Below are positions 1-8,527 of a stretch of 64,000 nt of DNA, piece by piece (the stretch's first letter is position 1; each line of letters begins with the position of its first letter). Below the pieces are notes generated by a model, which worked only from the letters and a program-made list of their open reading frames with translations, was not told where the DNA came from and did not search any database. The stretch is from contig JABLUY010000040.1 of NCBI GenBank assembly GCA_013306675.1, positions 62,001 to 126,000 of the forward strand, read 5' to 3'. This stretch comes from Thraustochytrium sp. TN22 (taxonomy: Eukaryota > Sar > Bigyra > Thraustochytrida > Thraustochytriidae). Made by a program: the position numbers and the translations under genes.

Positions 1-1
1 G

Positions 2-1210
2 GACTGGGCCAAGGCTGCCTGGCAGGCGAGCGTGCGGCGTCAGCACATTCGCGAGTGCCAGCTAGGCATGGCGCTGCGCAACGCCAGGTTCGACGCGCAG
101 GAAGCCATGCCAGCCTGGGTGCACAAGTTGAGCGATGCAGTTTTTCTGCTGGATCACTTTGGGCTCAGGGCCTCGACATGGTGGCGGCCTCGCTTCCTTG
201 CAGAGCTTGACGACGTCGCTGCGCAGCTTCGTGACGATGTCGATGGTGGCGACAACGACAACGACAACGACTCAGGCTCAGGCTCACGTGGCGTGAGTCG
301 TGGGGCACGCACGCCTGCGGTGGCGCGGCTCTTGCGCGAGATGGACTCGTGCAAGGCTGACATCAACGTCTGCTCAGCGCGACAGCTCATTGAACGCGTG
401 CACAAGCTTCTCCTCCTGGCCGAGGAGGTGGACAACACGTGGGGAGCGCGCATGCGCGCGCACCGACGCTTGCAGGAGGAATGGCTGGCATCCCGGCGCA
501 CGCAACGCGCTGACTTGCACAGCCTCGCAACGAAGCGCGCGGGGCTGCGTCGGGACAGGCGCACAAAGGCCAAGAGCGACCGCTGGGGCTTCTACAAGGC
601 TACGGCGGCGCCCCTATTGCCACAGCCAGCGCGCGGATCGCCCGAGGCACGCAAGTTGGCGGCTGCCACCACCATTCTCGCCGCCCTGGATAAGCTCGAG
701 CTCCTGCCCGTGAATCAGCTCACGGTTAGCCAAGTGCACACCGAGTACCTCTTGCTACTTGCGGCTTGCGCCCACCAAGGGCTCTGGCACATCTCCGCGG
801 CAATTTACCAGTCAATGCGCGGCCGCCTGCGGCGTAAGATCAACCTCGACACATACCGTCTGCTCGTGACTGCCTGCAAGCACGCCAACCCTTCGGACTC
901 TCTTCAGGCTCTGCACGTACTCGCGGAGCTACGACGGCGCGGCTTCACGCCATCCGTGGCCATAATGAACGCCGTTATTGACGCTTGCGTTGCAGGCGCC
1001 GAGTGGCGCCGCGCCGCGCGGTTGCTCCTGCTCATGGGCCAGCTCGGCATCGACGCCACCCCGGTCACATACGATACGCTCTACCGCGTTTGTGCGGGCG
1101 CGCGCGCCGAGCACGCCCCACTCATCTACGAAACGCTCAAGTTGGCTGGCGCTCCCGAGACGATCGCCTTCGCCTGCGCAAGGGCCAACCGTTACTTGTT
1201 ACATGACTAA
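2..1210 (+). CDS. PPR-repeat protein, 5' end outside window
   Basis: The frame is open from base 2, so the gene begins left of the window; the GTG at 32 is only the first alternative start inside it. About 402 codons are visible, ending in TAA. The first half is charged and includes a short acidic D/N run. The last ~180 residues are paired helices of about 35 residues with pentatricopeptide-like signatures (TYRLLVTACKH, IMNAVIDACV, TYDTLYRVC). PPR proteins bind organelle RNA and act in its processing or translation; the target here is unknown. The gene converges on the Fanzor gene with only 67 bp between their stop codons. Family assignment is from repeat pattern alone, so TPR-like helical repeats remain possible. 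Confidence 0.7.
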   Translation, partial: DWAKAAWQASVRRQHIRECQLGMALRNARFDAQEAMPAWVHKLSDAVFLLDHFGLRASTWWRPRFLAELDDVAAQLRDDVDGGDNDNDNDSGSGSRGVSRGARTPAVARLLREMDSCKADINVCSARQLIERVHKLLLLAEEVDNTWGARMRAHRRLQEEWLASRRTQRADLHSLATKRAGLRRDRRTKAKSDRWGFYKATAAPLLPQPARGSPEARKLAAATTILAALDKLELLPVNQLTVSQVHTEYLLLLAACAHQGLWHISAAIYQSMRGRLRRKINLDTYRLLVTACKHANPSDSLQALHVLAELRRRGFTPSVAIMNAVIDACVAGAEWRRAARLLLLMGQLGIDATPVTYDTLYRVCAGARAEHAPLIYETLKLAGAPETIAFACARANRYLLHD

Positions 1211-1277
1211 TCAAAGTCAGAGGTCCGAGCCGTAACTAGCTATGTATTGCTCGAAGAGAATGTCACTCTCACCAACG

Positions 1278-2687
1278 TTAACCATTGGCGATGGACTTGA
1301 GGTAGATGTTTCGCGCACCGTTGACGTCGCGACCGAGCTGGAGGCCGCAGCGAGTGCAGTTGTAGATCTCGGCGGATCCGAGATCTGTCTTGATTTCGCC
1401 GCACTTGGTGCATGTCTTGGAGGTGTACTCTTCGGGCACGGCCAGCGTGGTTCTTGCCTGACCATGGTCTTTGATGAGTCTGTCGCGAAAGCGACAGTGT
1501 GAGAGCATCGCGAGCGCTCTCTTGGACTTCTTGTTGATGTGCCTGGATCGCATGACGCTCTTGATGTCGATCGCGCCTACCCGAACCTCCCGGAAGTTGT
1601 CGACCAGGAAACGTAGGGTTTTGTCGTGCGTGTCCTTGACTTTGTTCTTGATCTTGGCCCAGAGCATCTGCTCCGCGTACTTGGATTTGGCTAGGATTTT
1701 GCGTCTGGTCTCGGAGTCAAGCTCAGGACGCGTCGCGAGTGTCATGGCGGCCGCGCTACGTGTCGAGTCGATCTTGTTGAGCAGGCCTCCGATGCTGTAC
1801 TGCTTGACCGTGCCGTTGCTGCGCGACCTGATCGTGCGGAGCATGGGATTGATGGTCCCGGTCATCTTCGCGTCGTTGGAGTAAAAGGTCTGGAACGTGC
1901 GACCTCCCGGATCGAGCGTGACGTCTCTGAATGCAGGCTGTGTCTCGCGGCGGGTCTTGGTGTATGGCACGACCATGTACCAGCGCCCGGGCTCTTCGTA
2001 GATGAGCTTGCGGTCCTTTACGAACGGCGGCACTTTGCGCCCGCGTCGCTTGCTCCCCTGGCGCTTGAAGCGAAGAGGACCAAAGCGCACGTTGCGCTCA
2101 CCGTCGGCGTCCTTGAGATGCCACTTGAGCCGGGGCCAAAGGCCGAAATGGCCATCCGGGCAGCGCTTTGACTTCCTCTTGGTCTTCTTCCTCTTGGTCT
2201 TCTTCCTGGTCTTCGCATTGGCCATCGCCTTGCTTCGTCCGGCCTCACTCTCCACCACGACCTCCTCCTCCCCGGACTTCTCCGCGGTCTTCTCATCAGC
2301 CTTCTTCCTGGGCTTCTGTATGGGGATCTCAACGAAGCCGCGCTTCTTCTTGCGGCTCTGAAAGTGTAGCTCGAAATGACGAAGGTTCCCGTTCCTGTAG
2401 TTGCTCATGCCAGACTTGTAAGCAGAGTCTAGGCGCCGCAGCGTGTCGCCGCGTGGCGCGTACGGGATGCTCTCCAGTTCGTCGTCGAGGGCCCGTTGCG
2501 CGGGGTCGCTGCGATCCAGCGCGATACGACGAGACCCTAAAAAGTAAGCCTTCAACGCGGGATAAGTGGGCCTCACCTTCTTGGCTTTGATGTGCTCGAC
2601 CGCGAGGTTCCACAGGGCGCGCAGCGCGTTGTGAATCTTAGCGAGGATCATGCGTTGCCGCTTCGTCGGCATCACTCGAACCTTCAT
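1278..2687 (-). CDS. Fanzor2/TnpB-type RNA-guided DNA endonuclease
   Basis: The protein is 469 aa from the ATG at 2687, chosen because homology begins at MKVRVMPTKRQRMILAKI; the open frame upstream (to 3428) is only antisense shadow of the recombinase. The RuvC acidic residues are D259 (LDPGGRTFQTFY) and D454 (GRDVNGARN). The canonical RuvC-II glutamate position reads AIDIKS (D374), while a glutamate 45 residues later (E419 or E420, PEEYTSKTC) matches the rearranged catalytic site known for Fanzors. A four-cysteine zinc finger is C426, C429, C444 and C447. A lysine/arginine-rich insert (about residues 150-200) looks like a nuclear localisation signal. The family cuts DNA guided by an RNA encoded at the 3' end of the element. 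No interruption is visible. Confidence 0.88.
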   Translation of the reverse strand: MKVRVMPTKRQRMILAKIHNALRALWNLAVEHIKAKKVRPTYPALKAYFLGSRRIALDRSDPAQRALDDELESIPYAPRGDTLRRLDSAYKSGMSNYRNGNLRHFELHFQSRKKKRGFVEIPIQKPRKKADEKTAEKSGEEEVVVESEAGRSKAMANAKTRKKTKRKKTKRKSKRCPDGHFGLWPRLKWHLKDADGERNVRFGPLRFKRQGSKRRGRKVPPFVKDRKLIYEEPGRWYMVVPYTKTRRETQPAFRDVTLDPGGRTFQTFYSNDAKMTGTINPMLRTIRSRSNGTVKQYSIGGLLNKIDSTRSAAAMTLATRPELDSETRRKILAKSKYAEQMLWAKIKNKVKDTHDKTLRFLVDNFREVRVGAIDIKSVMRSRHINKKSKRALAMLSHCRFRDRLIKDHGQARTTLAVPEEYTSKTCTKCGEIKTDLGSAEIYNCTRCGLQLGRDVNGARNIYLKSIANG

Positions 2688-3270
2688 GACCCGCAGGTCG
2701 CCTGGTGATGATGGAGACGAGGTCTTTAACGAGCTCTTCCTCGGGTCTGCCTGCATCGACTTCGCCGTTTGGATGGACAACCCGAATTGTGCCACCGTTG
2801 GAAGTAGCAATCCAGTCGATGAGGTCGAAGGCGCGACACAGTCGTCCGGGTTAGGTAACCACAATCTCGGCGAGATCGCCTCGCATTGCGCATTCCAGAA
2901 TGGAACGAGGGCCCTTGCGCTTGAAGTTGATGCCCGACGCGACGTCGCTGACGACGTCGTGGCCCGGGAAGTGCTCTCTGAACCACGCGACTTGGCGCTG
3001 CAGGTCGTCTTCTTGCGCTTTGCTGGAGACGCGCGCGTAGCAGATGCGTCGCTTGGGCACCGCTTTCGCTTCACCGACCCGGCTTGCGACGCCGTGGCAG
3101 AGCAAGACGTCGCGAAGGCGCAGTCTGCGGTGGCCTGAGGGAGTCCTTGTGGCGCTAATGTCGCCCGTATCCGCGTACCTACGGATTGTGGTTGGGTGCA
3201 CACCGAGAAGCTTGGCGGCGGCTCCGGTGGAGACGAAAGCGTCCTCGTCGACATGCTGCTGGCCATGCAT
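2638..3270 (-). pseudogene. IS607 TnpA serine recombinase with in-frame stop
   Basis: From ATG 3270 the reading frame gives an N-terminal MerR-type helix-turn-helix (STGAAAKLLGVHPTTIRRYA) and then the serine-recombinase start with catalytic serine (CYARVSSKAQEDDLQRQ). The frame stops at TAA 2851-2853, after EIVVT. Past that stop the same frame still reads family sequence (RLCRAFDLIDWI, then EEELVKDLVSII) to a TAA at 2638, giving the usual total of about 210 codons. The usual xDRLxR motif beside the stop is also altered (PGRLCR) and one codon is missing. The recombinase is therefore probably dead unless the stop is read through. Upstream it abuts the GC-rich repeat, which may hold the promoter. 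Confidence 0.8.
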
Positions 3271-3307
3271 TCGAGGCCACTGCGTTGCGGGTCTGCCGAC
3301 GCCAAAT

Positions 3308-3468
3308 ACAGTTCCAGCCACCAGGCCCTCGCCGGCGGCCACCAGGCCCTCGCCGGCGGCCACCAGGCCCTCGCCGGCGGCCACTCGCCGACAGGCAACC
3401 ATCGCGCCCGCCGCGGCAACCAGTCCACATCATCCCGCTTCGTTAGTCAACATCGATGAGCGTGATTA
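3308..3468. repeat. GC-rich dispersed repeat, copy A
   Basis: Starts ACAGTTCCAGCC and contains three tandem ~21-bp units with core GGCCCTCGCCGGCGG, then a tail ending near ATCGATGAGCGT. Relative to copy C it lacks about 70 bp in the middle. It lies directly upstream of the IS607 recombinase gene. Confidence 0.85.
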
Positions 3469-3486
3469 AAAACGGATTTTAAAAAT

Positions 3487-3657
3487 ACAGTTCCAGCCAC
3501 CAGGCCCTCGCCGGCGGCCACCAGGCCCTCGCTCGCTGCACAACTTGAAGGGCCTGCCTCGCTCGTGTCTTTCGTCCGCGCTTGTCTTTCGTCCCCTTTG
3601 TGGTGGAGTTCGCTGACGTTGCAGGCGGCGTCCTGCTTGCTTGTGCTGTCTTGCGGG
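3487..3657. repeat. GC-rich dispersed repeat, copy B (truncated)
   Basis: Same start (ACAGTTCCAGCC) and two core units, then diverged sequence that still matches copies C and D at CTTTGTGGTGGA and TGCTGTCTTGCGG. With copy A it forms a tandem dimer. Confidence 0.75.
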
Positions 3658-3696
3658 ACACGTCCCGTCAGTCTTGGTGTGCAGTACAGTGCCGTG

Positions 3697-3740
<44 letters not shown>

Positions 3741-3742
3741 CA
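3697..3742. repeat. (CAGG)n tetranucleotide microsatellite
   Basis: About 11.5 uninterrupted CAGG units between repeat copy B and the nuclease gene. A shorter (CAGG)5 tract recurs near 39810. Confidence 0.95.
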
Positions 3743-3840
3743 AACCCGCAAGGGCGCGCATGTGTGCGCGCGTGCATGGCATGCGTCGGCCCGGCGATCG
3801 ACTATACGTGTAAAGTTGACCGTATTCGAAGGCACGCAGC

Positions 3841-5201
3841 ATGCGGCGGCGCCTTCGTGATGTGAATTACGAGCCATCAGTGGACGATCGTGTCCGCTTC
3901 ACGGAGGAGGAGCACTCGTACAGCGTCCGCCACCACGTTGTGGTGCTCTTTAACAATGGTCATGCTGTGGCAGAGCGAGGCTGGGTCTCGGGCGAGCTCG
4001 AGAACCAGCCTCCGCGTCTCCGCCTCATGCCGGTGCATTCCGTGACGACAATCCTCAAGGCATACTTCCCGTTCCCGCGCAAATGGGTCATGGCCAGGAT
4101 CGCGAAGCTTGTCTCGACTCGCCAGGAGCCGTCGCACTCGAAGAAGTGGAACGGGAAACGAATCCAAAGGATGGGCTTTTATCAAGCTCACGCGATCGAC
4201 ACGCCTGACAAGGTGAATGCGGCGTGGGAGCTGATGCGGGACCGTGGCGTCCAAATGCACGCACATTTTGAAGAACTAGCGGAGCGCCTCGAGGAAGCCA
4301 GGCGCGCGGCCGGCGGGACTGTCCCGGTCCCTGTCGCTGTCTTGCCCGGGCGCAGTGCGTTCGAGCGGCGCTGCTTCGAGCACATCATGCGGGTCATCGG
4401 TGCGCACGACCAAGGCCCCTGGCGCTTCTATCGGACCGAGTACGCCATGGCGATCCCTGAGATCGGCCTTGCGGGCATGGCGGACGCCATTCTGGTGAAT
4501 CGCTTGACGGGGGCGTTTATGATTCTGGATTACAAACGCATGCGCCATGGCCTCGCAGTGCCGTCGAAGCAGCCCACCAAGAGCATGCGCGAGGCGCCCT
4601 ATGGGTACACCGCAAATAAAGCGCGGCTCGACCCGATCTGGCCCTATGCACGCAGTGTGACCAACTCACGCTTCTATGCTTACGCCTCGCAGCTGGCTGT
4701 CTACAAGGCGATGTTTGAGCATCTCCACCCAGGGAAACGCGTGACGCACTGCGTGCTCGCGGTGGTCGACTGGATGGAGGAGGCGAACGAAGCGGACCTG
4801 AGCATGCACGAGATTGTCATGGTCAAGACCGTCCGCGCGGGCCCATTTGTTGACGAGTTGGCGAGGGCGATCTTGCGCGAGCGGGCGAAGGAGGCGCTGC
4901 GCAGATTACACCAGATCATTCGTGTACATACAGGCGACAACAATGTCGGTTTGGACGTTGTCGAGACAGTGCAGCGCCTAACGAGACTCATTCGCGGTGG
5001 CATTGGCGGTGGCGGTGGCGGTGGTGGTGGCGGTGGCGGTGGCGGTGGCGGCGGCGGTGGCCCGCCGGGGCCTGCCCCGCCGAAGCCTGCGCCGCTGCAA
5101 GTTCCTGTCCAGGCACCACCACCCTTGCCGTCTCTGAACCAACAGCAACGACAAGCCAGCAGCGGGAACATTTGGTGCCAGCCGCAACCGCAACCGCAAC
5201 C

Positions 5202-5233
<32 letters not shown>

Positions 5234-6306
5234 GGCAGCAGTGGCAGCAGCCGCCCGTACGGTTGCAAGTCCCTGTGCAACGGGATCATCCTCCTCTCCT
5301 CCCTCGAGCCATGGCCAGAGCCGCGCAGCTCGAGGCGGAAGGAGAGGCGCGTGCCCGGGCTGCGCTGCAGCAAGAGGAGACCGTGGCCAGGGCCTGGGCT
5401 GCGCAGCAAAAGGCTGCGCAAGAGGCAGCCAGTGCTGCACGGCAGGCCGAGGCTGCGCGACGGTTAGCAGAGGAAGAAGAGGCAGCCGCGGCCAGGGCGG
5501 CGCAGCGAAGGGCCGCGCAAGAAGCCCAGGCCGAGGCCAGGGCCGCGCAAGAAGCGGCGGCCAAAGCCAGGGCGGCGCAGCGGGCGGTCGCGCGAGAGGC
5601 GGCTGGCCTGGCCAAGGCTGCACTAGACAAGGCCGCGCAGGCGGCGGCAGCCGAGGCCGTGGCCCGGGCCGCGCACCAGCAGGTGTTCGAGGAGGTCGCA
5701 GCCAGGGCTGCGCAGCGGGAGGCGGAGCAGGTCGAGGCTGAGCAACAGGCCAGGCTTGCAGCTGCGCGAGCCGAGGGGGCCAGACTCCAGCAGGAGCGCC
5801 GAGCCCAGCAGTACCAGGCTTACCTAAATGATGTCCGTGCGCAGACGCTCCAATCGCCCGAGGACAAGGAGGCCCTGCGGCAGCAGCGCTATCGGGAGCG
5901 CCAGCAGCGAGAGAGGGACGCAGAGAGAGAAGACCGCCACGGCGAGGCCATGGCTGCCGAAGAGGCCCAGCAACGAGAGGTCATGCGGGCGCTGCGGGAG
6001 GAGCGGGAAGAAGAGGCCCGTCGGCGCGAGGCCATGGCGGCCGAGGAGGCGCAGCAGCGCGCCGAAGACGAGGCCCGCCGGTGCCGAGCTGCCAAACGGC
6101 GAGCTAATGATGGTGATGACGACTTTGAGGACCAGCTGCGCAAGGCCGAGGACGCGGCGCCGCCGCCTTCTCCGAAAGCAGTGCGCGAGGTGCCGGGAGG
6201 TGGAGCCACCACATGCACGCTTGAGCCGGTCAAGCGAAAGGCCGAGGAAGCCGAGGCAGACTACGACTCGGACACGCCCCCGCCCGCGGCGAAGCGGCGG
6301 CCGTGA
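3841..6306 (+). CDS. PD-(D/E)XK nuclease-domain protein with long Q/A/E-rich coiled-coil tail
   Basis: 821 aa from ATG 3841. Residues ~110-300 show the RecB/Cas4-like PD-(D/E)XK pattern in order: RGVQMHAHFEEL (H140, H142, E144), E200, GMADAI (D215), ILDYKR (D230, K232) and YASQLAVYKAM (Q284, Y288). The family cuts DNA with metal bound by these acids and lysine. A polyglycine run (from about 386), a P/Q-rich stretch and ~400 residues of alanine/glutamate/arginine coiled coil follow. The end is acidic then basic (AAKRRP). The gene is bracketed by dimeric GC-rich repeats and sits beside the IS607 element, which suggests a mobile or viral source. It could serve as a transposon, viral or host recombination nuclease; the partner is unknown. 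Confidence 0.78.
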
Positions 6307-6381
6307 GCAAGCATAAGTAAATATCGTTTTGTTCTCCTTGATTGATGGTTGGCTGGTGGTCTAGCAATCGAGCAAGCAACG

Positions 6382-6885
6382 ATGAGCGTCTTCCGCAGTG
6401 TTGAGGAGGAGATCGAGGAGGTCGCTGCGAGCCAGAGTTCTCTGGGCTCCTTGGGGCTCTTTGATTTTTACGCATCCCAACGGGAGGCGGGACTCCCCGT
6501 CGTCTCCTCGCAGCGTACCACCACGGCCTCTCAAGAAGAAGTGCTCGCTGGGTTGTCATTTCCGCAACCCACGGATACGCTGCCCGGAGACGATTCCTTC
6601 GCTCCTGCTGGCGCCCGGCGCGACGACGACGACGACGACGACGATGTCGCTGACCAAGATACCGTCGACGGTGATGATCCCGAAGTCGCCGCCTACTCAC
6701 CGCCGCCTCTAGCCAACAGCCAGTCATCTGATGATGATGTGCTGTCGTGGGGTCCCTCATCATGGCGGGATCGCGCCGCGCCAACTCAAGCTCACAAGGA
6801 CGCCGCGCAGGACCGCGCGGGCGCGCTCAGCCCCATCCCCTGGACCCCCGCGCCCGACGCCGCGCTCGCTTTGGCATTTGATTGA
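6382..6885 (+). CDS. Acidic hypothetical protein downstream of nuclease
   Basis: 167 aa from ATG 6382 (MSVFRSVEEEIEEV); the upstream in-frame TTG at 6349 is less likely. The sequence is strongly acidic, with a run of eight aspartates encoded at ~6621-6644 and little predicted structure; it ends in P/A-rich sequence. I recognise no domain. It follows the nuclease gene by 75 bp on the same strand and inside the same repeat-bracketed segment, so the two may travel or act together. Its acidity suggests a DNA mimic or a binding partner of the basic nuclease, but that is only a guess. Confidence 0.55.
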   Translation: MSVFRSVEEEIEEVAASQSSLGSLGLFDFYASQREAGLPVVSSQRTTTASQEEVLAGLSFPQPTDTLPGDDSFAPAGARRDDDDDDDDVADQDTVDGDDPEVAAYSPPPLANSQSSDDDVLSWGPSSWRDRAAPTQAHKDAAQDRAGALSPIPWTPAPDAALALAFD

Positions 6886-7461
6886 TTACCGAAAGGGTCT
6901 GAGTTTTTAAAATGGAAGGATGGGTAAAAATAAAGTGGAACTCTCCAAATGATGTCCTTAGTGGCAAACGAAAAAAGAAAAGCCCCGCCCCTCCGCCGCT
7001 GACGCGGCAGAGAGGTCGGGGCGGGAAAGGTTGTGTTTGAGCGCGCACTGCTATTCGGCGCTCTTCTGCTTCCCGCTTGCTGAGATCCTCGCTCTCCGGC
7101 GATTCAGATCTGCTCGCGGTCGGCATCTGGCTGCTCTGCGAGCTTGGATGCCTGGAGGTGTACATTGGCGTCACTGGACACCACATCGTCCACCTCCTGG
7201 TCGTCATAGATGGTCCCCCCCGGGGCTGCTAGTGGTCGCGTCGTCCGTGCCACCCCTGATCCAAGTAACTTACTTCGTGTGTGTACGATCGGGTGCGCGA
7301 ACGAGCTTCTCACAACAAGCTTCCGGCGGGTCTCATCTCGACCGTCGGCTCGATGACTTTGTCATCCTCATTGACCGGCCTCCATCCGTCCAATAGAGTT
7401 GGCCAAGTCCTCAGCTCAACGTGGAGCCACCTACTACGAATACCATAGAGTCCCTGTTAAA
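6886..7461. other. Intergenic spacer with GC hairpin
   Basis: No gene seen. At about 6984-7025 CCCGCCCC and GGGGCGGG can pair, enclosing a second 8-bp stem with one mismatch and a TGAC loop. This could be a 3' UTR structure or the end of a mobile unit. Confidence 0.5.
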
Positions 7462-7678
7462 ACAGTTCCAGCCACCATGCCCTCGCCGGCGGCCACCAGG
7501 CCCTCGCCGGCGGCCACCAGGCCCTCGCCGGCGGCCACTCGCCGACAGGCCTTGCCGGCAATCATCGCCGGCATGCCCAGCATCAACGCTTTGTGGTGGA
7601 GTTTACGTTGCGGGCACATCAAGCGCCCGCCGCGGCAACCAGTCCACATCATCCCGCTTCGTATCGATGAGCGTTAAT
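7462..7678. repeat. GC-rich dispersed repeat, copy C (fullest copy)
   Basis: 217 bp. ACAGTTCCAGCC start, three core units, the middle block missing from copy A, and the same tail ending ATCGATGAGCGTTAAT. It is followed directly by copy D. Confidence 0.85.
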
Positions 7679-7688
7679 TTTTAATAAA

Positions 7689-7841
7689 ACAGTTCCAGCC
7701 ACCATGCCCTCGCCGGCGGCCACCAGGCCCTCGCCGGCGGCCACTCGCCGACAGGCCTCGCCGGCAACCATCGCCGGCATGCCCAGCATCAACGCTTTGT
7801 GGTGGACTTTACGTTGCGCGCCTGTGCGTGCTGTCTTGCGG
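7689..7841. repeat. GC-rich dispersed repeat, copy D (truncated)
   Basis: Same start with two core units, ending at the TGCTGTCTTGCGG block like copy B. The C-D dimer mirrors the A-B dimer on the other side of the nuclease gene. Confidence 0.8.
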
Positions 7842-7939
7842 CTGGCTAGCCAACCCCTCTCGCTCCTCCAAGGCAAGCTAGGCGGCGGCGTCACTGCAAG
7901 CAGACTGCCAAATAGATTGGCCTCGGGCAGCTCGACGTC

Positions 7940-8392
7940 ATGGTGCAACAGGTGGGTGGCGCCGGCGACGACGAACATTCCTTTGCGCCGTTCACGCAGC
8001 CCGTCACGCAGTCACAGTCCTCCTCCGCCTCTTCCGATTCGAACATGGAGGAGGAGGAGAAGACGGCGATCAAGCAGGATAAAATTACCGTGAAGATCAA
8101 GGGCCAGAATGGCGGACAGGAATTCCGCCTTCGTGCGAGCACAAAGCTGAGCAAGCTCTTCGAGGCATATGCTAGTCAGCTGGGCGTTCAGGCCCAGGCT
8201 TTGCGCTTTTTCATTGACGGCGTGCGCCTGAACGGAACGCAAACCGCGCAAGAGGAAGACATCGTGGACGGCGACCAGATCGACGTCATGGTGGAGCAAC
8301 AGGGCGGGGGCGCCATGGTGCCGGGCGGGCCCGGCGGCTACCGCCCGCCCGCATCCTTTGTTCGTGTCAAGAGCGAGCAGGGCAGCCGCTGA
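7940..8392 (+). CDS. SUMO: SUMO (small ubiquitin-like modifier) precursor
   Basis: 150 aa from ATG 7940, or 115 aa from the ATG at 8045 (MEEEEKTAIKQDKITVKI), which fits a normal SUMO length better. The ubiquitin fold runs from KITVKIKGQ to QIDVMVEQQGG, with the typical LRFFIDGVRL and GDQIDVMV segments. The di-glycine is followed by a long ~30-residue tail that a SUMO protease must remove before conjugation. A Ulp-type protease is encoded at 31965-35375. The first residues of the long form (GQLDVMVQQVGGAG, read from just upstream) themselves resemble a SUMO C-terminus, suggesting a lost tandem copy. It acts mainly in the nucleus. Confidence 0.92.
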   Translation: MVQQVGGAGDDEHSFAPFTQPVTQSQSSSASSDSNMEEEEKTAIKQDKITVKIKGQNGGQEFRLRASTKLSKLFEAYASQLGVQAQALRFFIDGVRLNGTQTAQEEDIVDGDQIDVMVEQQGGGAMVPGGPGGYRPPASFVRVKSEQGSR

Positions 8393-8527
8393 GCGAGCAC
8401 AGCATCGCACACATCATCATCTAACCTTTGAATGGCAACTAAAGTTTGATCGTTTTCTTAAGCCGGCGGCGGCGGCCACCTACGGCAGCAGCAGCAGCAG
8501 GGCCGCCGCCGCGAGTGCTGCTGGCTG

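Larger units (their letters stand above)
1211..3480 (-). mobile_element. IS607-family element with Fanzor2/TnpB and broken serine recombinase
   Basis: Two minus-strand genes have the standard IS607 order: a MerR-like/serine-recombinase gene (tnpA) followed by a tnpB-type gene that overlaps it by about 50 bp. IS607 elements have no terminal inverted repeats and leave no long target duplication, so the ends cannot be fixed; the limits given run from the PPR stop codon to the end of the first GC-rich repeat. The region just left of base 1278 is where a guide (omega) RNA would be expected, but I could not fold it. The same arrangement is known from giant viruses and algae, so virus-borne arrival is plausible but not shown. 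Confidence 0.8.

Noticed and set aside
3308-3390. Tandem GC units as a CRISPR array
   Set aside because: The ~21-bp units abut with no unique spacers and recur as dispersed copies; this is a minisatellite-type repeat in a eukaryote.
1278-3428. A 716-codon minus-strand frame covering the whole Fanzor and recombinase region
   Set aside because: Only the last 469 codons have Fanzor homology; the first 247 are the recombinase gene and repeat A read in the wrong frame.
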